Assembly (NCBI RefSeq): GCF_023898315.1
Contig: NC_064616.1
Coordinates: forward strand, 291,861,205 to 291,925,204
Direction: 5' to 3'
Source of the DNA: Schistocerca nitens
Lineage: Eukaryota; Arthropoda; Insecta; Orthoptera; Acrididae
Length of the DNA stretch: 64,000 nucleotides
How positions within the stretch are numbered: position 1 is the first letter of the stretch; each line of letters opens with the position of its first letter. The notes below the pieces were generated by a model. That model had not been told where the DNA came from. It saw nothing but the letters and a program-made list of their open reading frames with translations, and did not search any database. Positions 46,100 through 56,430 of this stretch are shown piece after piece. The position numbers were made by a program, and so were the translations under genes.

Positions 46100-47960
46100 G
46101 TTGCTGGAGCTTAGAATGTACCCTGGGTTGCAGGATCATTATAGGGCTTCATTCGAAGGATGTGGGCCGTATCTCTGATCTTTCATCATCTTGTGTTGGG
46201 GTCGAAATCTTCAACTTCATAAGTAACTTCAGACAACTGTCTTACAACCTTATGAGGTCCAAAGTAGCGCTTGAGGAGCTTCTCAGAGAGACCAACTCTC
46301 TGAACAGATCCAGATGAGGTACCAGGCTGGTAGAGAACAGGGCGGTGGCTAGCGTCATACCTTCAGCGATCGTTTTCTTGAGCTTGCAGTGTGTGGAGAC
46401 GAGCTAACTGCCAAGCTTCCTCAGCTGTGGTTAACACCTGGCCGATGTAGTTGTCATCCACATCATCAGGAAGTAACGGAAACACAGTGTCCATCGTCGT
46501 CATTGCCTCACGCCCATGCACCAGGAAAAATAGCGTAAATCCTATGGTATCTTGTTTGGCGTCGTTGTAGGCAAACATCACAAAAGGTAGGAAATCATCC
46601 CAGTTGCTCTGCTCAACATTGACAAACACTGACAGCATGTTGGCCAAGGTCTAATTAAGGCATTCAGCAAGCCCATTAGTTTGCAGATGGCAGGTGGTCG
46701 TCATGTGATGAGTAATGTTGCACCAGCAGTTTATCTCTGTCACAAGATTCAATTAAAAAACTTTCCCTCGATCCATAATTAATGACCTTGGGGTACCATG
46801 TCTTAATACAATATCTTCTACAGTGAATTTGGCTACCTCGAATGCTTTAGCTGTTTCCACGGCTTTTTTAATGGTATAGTGCATCAGATAATCAGTGCAA
46901 TCAATAATCCATCTATTGCCACTAACAGACATTGGAAATCGTCCAAGGAGGTCAATCACAACACGCTGGAAAGGCGTTTTGGCTGGTGGAATTGGTATGA
47001 GTCAGCCAGGTGGTTTCTGAGGAACTGCCTTTCTTCTCTGGCACTCTTGACAGTGCAACACATAGTGACGGACACTCCTAAATAAACTTGGCCAGAAAAA
47101 TCTCTTGCAGATTCTATTCTATCATATGTCTTAATAAATCCTAAATGTCCAGCCTCAGGCGTGTCATGGAATTTCTGTATAACATCTAAGAGCATGTGTT
47201 TAGGAATCACTGGTAGCCACCTCTTTCCAAACGGATCAAAGTTTTTCTTGCAAAGTAATCCATTAACTACCTTAAATTGTCCTTTCACATACTCTGACCA
47301 ATTTAAGGCCAGCATAATTTGAGATATCTTTGCGTCCTCCTCCTGCTCAGCAGAGAGATCCTGGAGTGCAGTGAGACAGTCACTATCTTCATCAAAGTCT
47401 TGATGGTCTTGCACAGGGTTTCTTGAGAGACAGTTGGCATCTTGGTGTTTTCTTCCACTTTTGTACACTATAGTAATGTCATACTGTTGAAGATGTAGTG
47501 GCCACCTGGTGAGTCATCCTGTTGGGTCCTTAAGCTCTGTCAACCAACGAAGTGAATGGTGGTCTGTAACAACTGTTAATGGCCTTCCATAGAGATACTG
47601 TTGAAATTTGCACATGGGTCAGATCACAGCAAGTCATTCTCTTTCTGTAGTTGAGTAGTTTCTCTCAGCTTTTCTATGTGTCCTAGATGCATAGGCTATA
47701 ATCTTCTCTTTTCCATCCAAAATCTGCAAAAGAACAGCAGCAATCCCATACCCACTGGCATCTGTGTGTAGTTCTGTAGGTGCTTTCTCATCATACAGAC
47801 GAAGTACAGGGTCAGTCATCAGAGGTTTCCGCAGTACATCGAAAGACTTGTTGAGCACCACCCCAGATAAATTTAGCATCAGCTTTTAACAACTCTTGGT
47901 GTGACCTGGCTTTGATACAGAAGTATTTGATAAAACGACAATAATAAGAACATAATCTGA
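46100..47960 (-). pseudogene. Gypsy-C RNase H and integrase
   Basis: RNase H shows ELHTDASGYGIAAVLLQ and IIAYASRTHRKAERNYS. SGRKHQDANCLSRNP links to the integrase. The zinc finger is HDTPEAGHLGFIKTYDRI followed by a damaged Cys pair (CCTVKSAREER). The core has MIDLLGRFPMS (first Asp), IMDRGKVF (second Asp) and QTNGLAECLN (Glu), interrupted by a stop, then NWDDFLPFVMFAYN. The C-terminal domain reads VGLSEKLLKRYFGPHKVVRQLSEVTYEVE, then two stops and an IRDTAHILRMKPY tract. It would integrate cDNA. Several stops and frameshifts inactivate it. Confidence 0.88.
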
Positions 47961-48199
47961 GGAAGCTTCACACATTTATAACACATTTAGGAATAGGAAA
48001 TTCCATTATAGCTCTCACCTTTTCTGGGTCTGGGCGCACACCTTCATTTGACACAAGGTGCCCAAGTATTTTGATTTCTTTTGCTCCAAAGAGACACTTT
48101 CTTGGATTGAGTTTCTGTCTGGCTTGTTGGAGACACTTAAGAATGGCCCTCCATCTTCTTATGTGTTCATCAAATGTCTGAGAACACTATAATGTCATC

Positions 48200-49150
48200 T
48201 AAATGACAAAGACACATCATCCACTTCAGTTGCCTTAGAAGATTATCCATCATTCGTTCAAAAGTTGCTGGTGCATTACACAAACCAAATGGCATTACCT
48301 TAAACTCCTACAGGTCCTCAGGGGTGATGAGTGCAGTTTTCTCACAATCAGCCTCATCTACTTCAATTTGCCAGTATCCCGAGTACATGTCCATGGTTGA
48401 GAAAATCTTCAGACAATCTAGTGTATTGTCAATTCATGGAAGAGGGTAAATGTACTTTTTAGTTATCTTATTAAGCTTCCTGTAATCAACACATAAGCGC
48501 CAACTGCCATCCTTCTTCCCAACGAGAACCACTAGTGATGACCATGGGCTCTGCGAAAGCTGAATGATGTCATTCTTCATCATTTTCTCTACCTCATCAT
48601 GAATTATTTGACATGCTCTCTGGCTTATTGGTTGATGGTCTCCAGTGCTAATCTGGTGCTTCACTGTCGATTTGTCTAGTTTGCTCTTCACCTGTGGATT
48701 GAAGAACTCAGAGAACTCTTGAAGAATGGCAAGTAGCTTCTTCTGTTGTTCCTTAATGAGATCTGGTGATGGTTGAGCTAGAAGATCTTGTCTCGTAGTG
48801 GTAGCGCTAATTTCACCCACAGACTCGTCATGGAACGTTTCTATGATGCTCAGCTGTTCTGCAATTAATGGCTCAGTGTTTGCTACACACTTACATTTTG
48901 GAATGATCTGCAGTTCTTGGCAACAGTTAACTATCCACAATTCACCAAATCCATTCTTAAACGAGATGACAAAGGCTGGGATGACCAAGTTATTCTTCAG
49001 TGGTATGCTTCTCTTACATTCCACTACAAGAACCATGGGTTGATGCATGGCATGACACATGACGGCTACCTTTCTAGCACTGATTGCAGGAATGATCACT
49101 TCATCCAGCACACAGTGTCCACAAACTCGGATGCGCATCTTCCTGTCCAC
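48200..49150 (-). pseudogene. Gypsy-C reverse transcriptase
   Basis: Open from [12 protein letters not shown] through the conserved linker ([19 protein letters not shown]) into [32 protein letters not shown], then a stop-interrupted [29 protein letters not shown] and the catalytic box. That box reads [10 protein letters not shown], with His in place of the usual Tyr of YLDD. Beyond it the frame is lost near 48190. It would copy element RNA. Confidence 0.88.
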
Positions 49151-49214
49151 AGTATCTCATGTCATCTAGCATAATCTTTGAGCAATCACAATGTATAATT
49201 GCCTGAGAAGCTTT

Positions 49215-49562
49215 CTAAATGTCCCATCTGAGAATGATATCATGACTACATTCTTGTAAGACGACGAATTCTAAGGGCTTTGTATGGCCACTTATACCCA
49301 CACGAATGGTATATCTTCCTGTAGGTTTTACGTATTTCCCATTATCCACCTTCAGCACAGATGTTTTGTTGTCAACGAATACAGTTTTCTGCAACTGGTG
49401 ATGGTACTTCTCCGAAATAACTGAATATGATGCTCCAGAGTCTACAAGAGCTTGGGCTGGTCGGCCATCCATGAGTATATTGATGTAGTTTCCTGCCATT
49501 TTTGTAGTGATCAACAGTGTAGGATTCTTCTCTTCAGCACCCTCACCTTCAAGGAAGGTCAC
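49215..49562 (-). pseudogene. Gypsy-C aspartic protease
   Basis: Open frame with the active site ALVDSGASYSVISEK (Asp-Ser-Gly), then TSVLKVDNGKYVKPTG and VVLQECSHDIILRWDI, where the typical ILGWDFL flap end is altered. The protease would cut Gag-Pol. It is one of the better preserved parts of this element, but it is separated from gag and RT by stops. Confidence 0.85.
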
Positions 49563-49567
49563 ACCCT

Positions 49568-50728
49568 TTAGTTTTCCAGGTTGCAGTGGCTAGGTGATCG
49601 GCTGGAGTGACTAAAGGGCGATGGAGACCTTGATCGGCGAGTTGGGGAGCGTCCTCTCCAGCAGCTAACTTGCGGTGATGGTGACCTACGTCGTCCTGCA
49701 CCCACATCACCTTGTACATCCTCATCGTCCCGGAGTTGGCGTCGGCTAAGATCGGTCTGCTGTCTTATGGCGTGGGCATCATCAAATATCCGCTGCCTTT
49801 CTTGACAATAGCACACCACATGTCCCGGTCGTCCGCATTGGAAACATACTGGTTGGTTATCCTGGGTCCTCCAGATGTCAGTCTTCCTTAGTGCGGCATT
49901 GTAGGAATGTAACTTCACCTGGGTCTTGACTTTTTTACCATTTTACAGGGAAATGAAGAATGATAGATTGGGTTCAATGTCTGTTCCACTTCCTCCGTTA
50001 TGACCTCTTGAAGCGTCTCAGTTTTTTGCTCACTGTGCAATCCAAGTGCCTTCTGAACTTCCTCTCTCACTACCTGACAAAGAAAACTTATGAAATCAGT
50101 TTCTTCCTCCATCACAGACATCGATATAACGTTTGGAATCCATTCAAACTTCTTGTGCGTAATTCTTTTTTGATGCATTGTCTCGAAATACTGGTACCAT
50201 TTTATGAAATCATCTGCTGTCAAAACCTCCTTCAGGAGTAGGGCTTGATACATGTCCTCAGCAACACCCTTCATGAGATGTGCAACCTTATCTTCCTCCT
50301 CCATTCAAGGAACCACTATTTTACATGGCTCCAAGACGTTTTTAATGTAGGATGCTGTCATTTCTCCTGGATGCTGTGCCCTGCACTTTGATTTATCCTC
50401 AGCCTACACTTTCATTTATCCTCAGCCTTGGCATTGTGTGTTGCCAGATTGTGAACTTCTCCTCGTTGTTCTCATACCATTGCTTGGCAGTGATCTCCAA
50501 GTAGAAAAATATGTTAGCCAAACAGACGGTGTCGTCCCATTTCTTAAATTTGGCTATATGCTCATCTGCCTTCAGCCACTTGTTTGGACCTTGGCCATCA
50601 TCATCAGAGAACCCAGAAGTATGTCTCATGTAGTGGCACACAGTTGGTGTCATCGTGATGCCTTCTTCTTCTTCTTCTTTTTCTTCAACGGCGGCTCTGT
50701 CATGGCCTGATGGGAGCCACTGTGTCAT
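49568..50728 (-). pseudogene. Gypsy-C gag with CCHC knuckle
   Basis: The capsid part reads GPNKWLKADEHIAKFKKWDDT, ITAKQWYENNEEKF (50500-50600), then MEEEDKVAHLMKGVAEDMYQAL, and FIKWYQYFETMHQKRI. The nucleocapsid has CFQCGRPGHVVCYC (C-x2-C-x4-H-x4-C) followed by Arg/Ser-rich repeats (RRRSPSPQ, RSRSPSPFSHSSRSP). It would package RNA. Stops around 50305-50400 and 49915 break it. Confidence 0.85.
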
Positions 50729-50779
50729 CGATAATGTGCGGGATCACAAGTTCCAATACCTGGCTTCTCCACCAGATAA

Positions 50780-51096
50780 TGTCAAGAGGAAGGTGTAAGC
50801 AGATGAATGACAAACACTAACTTCACTTAACGAAGGTTTATTCAGCATTTGCACATACAAGAGCGTGGAGTGAACTGCCTCCAGCCAAAACACATACGGT
50901 ATATATACAGCTACAGCACATTCCAGTGGAGTGATTCCTGCCATTTGTGGATACTTTCTAGAATGTACTCAAACCAAATATAGAAATTAAAATGTTTCAG
51001 TTCAGGTGAGTTTTAAACTCACAACCCTCTATGCAACAATCTAGTATCATAACCACTACACTACAGTGACTGCGCTACTCAGCTTCTTCTGTGACA
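50780..51096 (-). repeat. Gypsy-C 5' LTR
   Basis: Partner of 45614-45931. On the minus strand the first part carries 'tagtgtagtgg' (51053-51063, fits the A-box consensus) and 'gagtttaaaactc' (51009-51021, close to a B box). The likely primer-binding region 'ttatctggtggagaagcc' follows just inside at about 50779. Confidence 0.9.
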
Positions 51097-51581
51097 ATGT
51101 TTTTAATTTGTGGGTTACTATCCTTACAATTCATCTTAATTTGGACTATATACATTACAAGTTGGGTTAATTTCATCAGTACATTAATCCAATAATGTTA
51201 CAATACAAGTTCTTTCATTTACATAACTTTGGGTAAGCCTAGTATTGCATACTTTGTTATTGCCAGTATCATACTTTTCATTAAATTTTGTCCTATTCTG
51301 CTACATTACACCATGACACAAAAATGCCCAAAATTCATTCACACAGTATTTGAGAGTGAGAGCACATAGTGACTTACGACAAGCTTTACACTTAATTTCA
51401 AATGTTTAGGAAACTTGCTGACAATCCCCACAAAATGGGAAAAGGAAAAAATTATTATGTATTACATTTTCACTGTTCATGCAGTAAAACTGCCACATCA
51501 GGTGTGACATTTTAATTTATTACTTCTTCACTGTTAACTGTATTTGCAGTGCATTTTGGTGACACTATTCACATATACCAC

Positions 51582-52026
51582 TGAATATACCTGCAAAATT
51601 ATGTTATTGTACACAGGTAGTTATTGAGATACAACACCAAAAACACTGAGATGTGTGAAAAACTGCCACATCATGCATGGTGTTTAAATCCACATATGCC
51701 ATTAAATGTATCTAAAAAATCAAACAATGGAAATCCAGGATGGAATAATGACAATATTATGAAAAGGATAGGTTGCTACTTGCCATATAGTGGCAATCTA
51801 GAGCCACAGAAAGGCATACCAAGAAGACCGTTAAACAAGTAAGCTTTTGGCCAAAATGCCTTCTTGCATCCTGGATTTCCATGGTTTGATTTTGTAGATA
51901 CATTTAATGGCATATGTGGATTTAAACACCATGCATGACGTGGCAGTTTTTCACACATCTCAGTGTTTTTGGTGTTGTATCTCAATAACTACCTGTGTAC
52001 AATAATATAATTTTGCAGGTATATTC
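51582..52026. repeat. 445-bp palindrome around a Penelope-like 3' end (PLE-5)
   Basis: Arms 51582-51742 and 51867-52026 are inverted copies with about four differences. The outer ~138 bp are non-PLE. The inner ~22 bp and the 124-bp centre match the PLE 3' terminus seen in PLE-3 ('tgctacttgccatatagtgg' and 'agcttttggccaaaatgcct'). So an insertion truncated to about 150 bp is flanked by an inverted copy of its own 3' flank. Confidence 0.85.
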
Positions 52027-52422
52027 ACACACACCACACATTCACAGAAATACATCTCTCACACACATGACCAGTCTCTGGCTGCTGAGGCCAGACTTGG
52101 CCAGTTTGGTGTGCGTAAATTGCCTAATTCAGAAGAATTGTGTGCAATATGAAAAAAGAAGGATCATCATCTTAGGATTGTACAAGAGTAGATTATCATC
52201 ATTTAGAACTATCTGGTGGAACTGTCTTGTTAGACTGAAAAACAGAAGCACCCAACTGTGTCTCACATGGTCTGTAATATAGCCTTACCTGTCCCAATCA
52301 GTTCTCCTTTCTTCTTTGAAAACTGAACCTATTGTTCTTAAAGCAAGGATTGCTGTTGTATATTTTAAGTATATATATTAGCTATTGAGACATGAACCTC
52401 TTGCAGGTAAATATTGAGTGGG

Positions 52423-52434
<12 letters not shown>

Positions 52435-52479
<45 letters not shown>

Positions 52480-52502
52480 CCTCCCTCCCTCCCTCCCTCT
52501 CT
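52435..52502. repeat. microsatellite (CT)n-(CCCT)n
   Basis: A CT run passes into CCCT units, about 68 bp. Confidence 0.95.
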
Positions 52503-52652
52503 GTGTAATTTTAAGTATTTTCCCCTCATTACACCACACCTAAATTTGTAAACTGAAATTTACCCTTATGTAAGCCTATATAATCAAGAAAGTTTTTTGT
52601 TTATTCCAAATATTTCTGAGTAGCAAACTGATGCAAAAGAGCATGTTATTAC

Positions 52653-52919
52653 CTGCTCCAGTCCAGCCGTGTTTCCAACTTCAAGTAAATGATTTCTCAT
52701 CAGTTCTCGGGGTGTTTCTGAAGTGTCTCGACAGAACATTAATGTAGCAAATAATGGAACATCTTCCCCATTTGTGTAGTTATGGTACAGTTCAATAGCA
52801 TTTTTAAGCATATGTAGTTTAACTGCTTCCATTATGTGCAGGTCCATTGTAGAATTGGAATTTAAAATATGTGTTACTTCATCTTCTCTGTTTGCAGTAT
52901 GTGATGCCAGCAGACGAGG
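52653..52919 (-). CDS. OTULIN: OTULIN-like deubiquitinase, penultimate coding exon
   Basis: 89 codons, phase 0 at both ends: acceptor 'gtttttatag' before PRLLASHTANRED, donor GAGCAG|GTAATA after GLEQ. The protein reads MDLHIMEAVKLHMLKNAIEL, DVPLFATLMFCRDTSETPRELMRNHLLEVGNTAGLEQ, in two blocks that match the helical part of the OTULIN OTU domain (…LFARLFFARDTS…MRNHL.EVG.TGGLEQ in vertebrates, recalled from the family). It encodes part of the ubiquitin-binding face, without a catalytic residue. It precedes the His/Asn exon across an intron of 21.8 kb. Upstream exons with the catalytic Cys (a GDNYCALR-like motif) were not found between 52920 and 64000. Confidence 0.87.
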
Positions 52920-53845
52920 CTATAAAAACATCAAATAAGCAGAATACAATGTTTTATAGAAATAAGTTAAATAACGGACATATGTACTGAATAGGTCCTT
53001 AACTGAAAAATCTAGTTCCAGCATGACTGCATTTGTGTATGTTTTACTGTTTTATATGCTATACAACAAATTGTCAGCATCTTCAACATAATACAGTCAG
53101 GATATTTAGAACAAACAAACAAAAATATTATTCAATATAAATAGATAAATAGTAATGTAAGAAGGAACAATTGTCCATCATATTCAAAAAATATATATTA
53201 AATAAAATATGTTGTTATCATGCTCACCCTGAAAACAATTGTGATGTGATATACAAAAAACACGCAAACAATAAACTGTAAGTGTAATAACATGTTCATT
53301 GAATGTGTAGTTATTGATCTTCCACTATCTACATAATTATATCCACATATTACAATGGGGAATCAGTTTTTGTATACCGTCTGTTAGAAATTTACCACCT
53401 GCGATAACTATGATGATGATGATGATGATTTCATGCACAGTTTTTCATTAAACTTTTGGAAACTGGTACACAAGTGTCATCATGATGAAATGCCTGTCCT
53501 GTTTAACTGTTAGATTAACAGTTTCTACCAACTTAATTTTTACTTTTGTATTTCAAAGGTATGAAAGTGAATGTCTGCATTCAAATATGACTCCTTCGTG
53601 CTTTTGAGCAGTAGATATAGTTTAATGAATTGAAATGTGAGCTATGTTGAGCATATCAAGGAAAAAGATTCAGCTGTTTGTGTACTCAGAGTAAAATAAA
53701 AATTGGACATTGAGGATAACTATTTATAGTACATACAATTCTTCTCTCTTGAAAATAAATATGGCAAAATGTCAATAAAAACAGTCTTTGCATAGTAATA
53801 GTCTGAAAATACAGTGTTGCCCTTCAAGGAATACACTTCATTTAT
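52920..53845. other. unassigned intronic sequence
   Basis: AT-rich, with a short GAT repeat near 53410-53427. No exon with good splice sites and an OTULIN-like frame was seen. Confidence 0.35.
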
Positions 53846-53849
53846 TTGA

Positions 53850-54640
53850 CCAATGTCACTTACAGACAGTCAAAACTGCAGGGGGGAACAGAGTATGTGC
53901 TGGGGAGACAGAGCCCACATTTACATCTCAGAGGAACAGGTGCTAGAGGAAAGGATTCAGACAGAATGGGTACTGAAGCAGCAGTTGAAGGCATTGGTTG
54001 TGTGTTGTGCAGCATGTTAAACAAGGATGGCTACAGCTACCATCAGTTTGGTGGTGACTATCTTTGTAGATAGACATCAGATTATTTGTCATAGACATCA
54101 GATTATTTGTCATACCCATATAGAACACTGCACATCAATTGCACTGTGGCAGGTATATGTGACAGCTATTTTGTCATGTAGCCAGATGGAAAATGTCTGT
54201 GACTGCATTGCAGTAGTAGATAGGGACTGGATGTATGGAACAGGTCTCGCCATTAGATCATCCACATGGGAATACCTATAAGCTACTGTTCTGAGAATAA
54301 GGATGAAAAATGGATACACTAGCACACTGCAGTGCATAGGTGACAGAATATCGTTGATCTCCAGGGCACAGTGAGAGGTAGTAGAAGCCCTGGGAAAGGA
54401 TGTTGTTGAGGTTTCCAACATTTGGATAATATCAAGAGAGACACTGAGCAGAGGCTGATTTGCAGAAGTGATACTTCATCGGCTCTTTTGCCCTACCCAT
54501 TTCTCTTGTCCGACACCAATCTGCTTGGGAAACCAATCAAAAACAGAGAAACAACCAGTGTATTTGTGCCAGTCTGGGAGGTGTAGGAAGGGGAAGGGGG
54601 ATGTTATCTTACAGGGTGTCCCTTCTAAGGGTCATGAGAT
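53850..54640 (-). pseudogene. PLE-4: Penelope-like fragment (GIY-YIG region)
   Basis: The minus strand reads RASTTSHCALEINDILSP and ILRTVAYRYSHVDD (54421 downwards), aligning with the RT-to-nuclease linker of PLE-3 (RVSTTS...MSSPLSF). Next is the GIY-YIG tract FYMGMTNNLMS...SHHQT. Within that tract a 21-bp unit is tandemly repeated (54071-54112), giving M-T-N-N-L-M-S twice. It is older and more diverged than PLE-3, and 5'-truncated. Confidence 0.65.
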
Positions 54641-55318
54641 GCATTTCTATGATGTTTGGCAGATATCTGCAATTTTGTCTTTGCTTTGTGTTGCTGTTGT
54701 ATTCCATTATGCACAAAATTATTTTTAAAGAGGAATTTTAGTATGACTGCGACATCTTACACAAAACATTTTTTTCACATTTTGGATTAATGCATTTTAA
54801 ATGCTCATACTCTCCACAGGTTGGTTACAGGGCAAAAAAATGGCAGTCTCTGAGTTTTACCTCTCTCTCATTACAGAAACTAGAAAAATATGCAACAAAA
54901 TGGCACAAATCTGACAGAGGAAGACGTTCTGATTTACAGGAAGACATTTTCCACATATTACTGTGAGTGAACTTTCAAAGAAAAATTTGCTGATGTGCAG
55001 ATATGTGGTTTCCATGAAACAGAAAGTGCACGTGGAAACTAGATACCAATGTAACACTTGCTATGTACCATTGTGTGTCCTACTCTGTTTCAAGACTTAT
55101 CACACAAAGAGGCATTATTAATCATCAGGAACTAAAACTGATGCCATAGTTGAAATTATTTGACACTTGCAAATAAACTGTTTTGTTAAAAAAGAAAGAA
55201 ACAAGATCCATAAAAATATTAAAAAAGACAATATAAAAAACTAATTTTAACTTTGTCAGCGCCAGAGGAAAGCCTGCATCAAAAAGAAGGCTTGTAAATA
55301 GATACAATGAGTGTAAAG

Positions 55319-56430
55319 AGTATTCAAACATTTCCCTCAGGTGAAGTAGTTCACTGGCAAATGAACAGATATTGTGTTCCAGATATTACAATATATATTC
55401 TGTACATAATGTAAATGCACAGCATATATTGCACCAGCAAAACTAAACTCATGTATACACATCTACTTATAGTGAACTAGAATTATTATTATGTAATGTA
55501 TATAATCATATTCAGATATTATTTTGATAGTGAAATTTACCCAAGGGCAATAAAGCAGTCGTGAAAATACATACTGTGCATTGAAACAAGTATTCAAATG
55601 CTTCAAGTTTCTGAACTTTAAGTACCCCCCTAGGTTATGAAATATGCTGGCAACAAACAGACTTAGTGTTTCAGAGGCTACAATATTTATTTCACATGTG
55701 ATGTAAATACATAAGGTTCATTCTACCAGTTAAACAAAAACTATACATATATATTCATCACTTTACACTGTGATGAAATTATTCCAACATGATGGATTTT
55801 TTTGCCATGATACTTTACTAAGGACTGAGTGGTAATACATACTGAGTATTTTTAAAAAAAAAGTATTCAAACAACTATGTTCTCACTTTGGAGTGTCTCT
55901 CTAAATGAAAAAATAACAGTATGCTGGCAAGAAACAGACTTGCTGTTTCAGATGATGCGATATATATATTTTGTACATGATTTAATTACACAGCATACAC
56001 TGCACCAGTGAAACAAAAGTTATATGTATTCATCTGTTTATGATATGCTAAAATTGTTACCATGTAACGTAGACAGTTATATTTGGGTATTGTGATACTT
56101 GGCCATGGATGTTGTGTGGGGACATATAAAAGGATTGAAAATACATAATACACATTTCAAAAAGAATTCAAAAGGTTCAACATTCTGAGTTTGAAGCATC
56201 TCTCTAGATGAAATAATGTGCTGGCAACAGGTGGACCTGGTTTTACAATATATATCCCATGCATGAAGTAAATACACAGCATACATCACATCGCTTAATA
56301 AAAAATTATGCAGATCTGAAAGATTTTGTATTTGAAAACATCAATTTCTGGCCTTGAAGTTTGCCAGAGAACAATTAATTTGATCTATGTAGCATACTTA
56401 AAAAGTATTCATATGCATCAGAAGTGTTTT
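55319..56430. repeat. diverged tandem array, unit 240-300 bp, four to five copies
   Basis: Unit starts 'agtattcaaa' (or one change) occur at 55319, 55589, 55862, 56163 and 56404. Each unit then holds 'tgctggcaa', 'cagactt' or similar, 'acaatatatat' and 'taaatacacagcatacat' in the same order. Spacing varies from 241 to 301 bp, so it is an old array. Confidence 0.75.

Larger units (their letters stand above)
45614..51096 (-). mobile_element. Gypsy-C: Ty3/Gypsy LTR retrotransposon with diverged LTRs
   Basis: LTRs of about 318 bp (45614-45931, 50780-51096) begin TGT and end ACA. They differ by many substitutions and small gaps, so the element is older than Gypsy-B. Gag, zinc knuckle, protease, RT, RNase H and integrase follow in order on the minus strand, all interrupted by stops or shifts. 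No matching target duplication was found (CATAT on the left, ATGTT on the right). Confidence 0.92.
30865..52652 (-). other. 21.8-kb OTULIN-like intron filled with transposons
   Basis: The interval runs from the donor after GLEQ (CAG|GTAATA at 52652) to the acceptor before IEMF at 30865. It contains two Gypsy elements, two Tc1 elements, one mariner, at least two PLE insertions and a SINE. Outside them (30865-31340, 38780-39220, 39400-40016, 41440-43500, 43590-44190, 51100-51580, 52030-52430) I see only AT-rich unassigned sequence. Confidence 0.8.

Noticed and set aside
45609-51101. A 5-bp target duplication for Gypsy-C
   Set aside because: The flanks read CATAT and ATGTT, which do not match; I did not force an alignment.
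55319-56430. CRISPR array
   Set aside because: Units are long and diverged, without short direct repeats and spacers, and the window is animal DNA.
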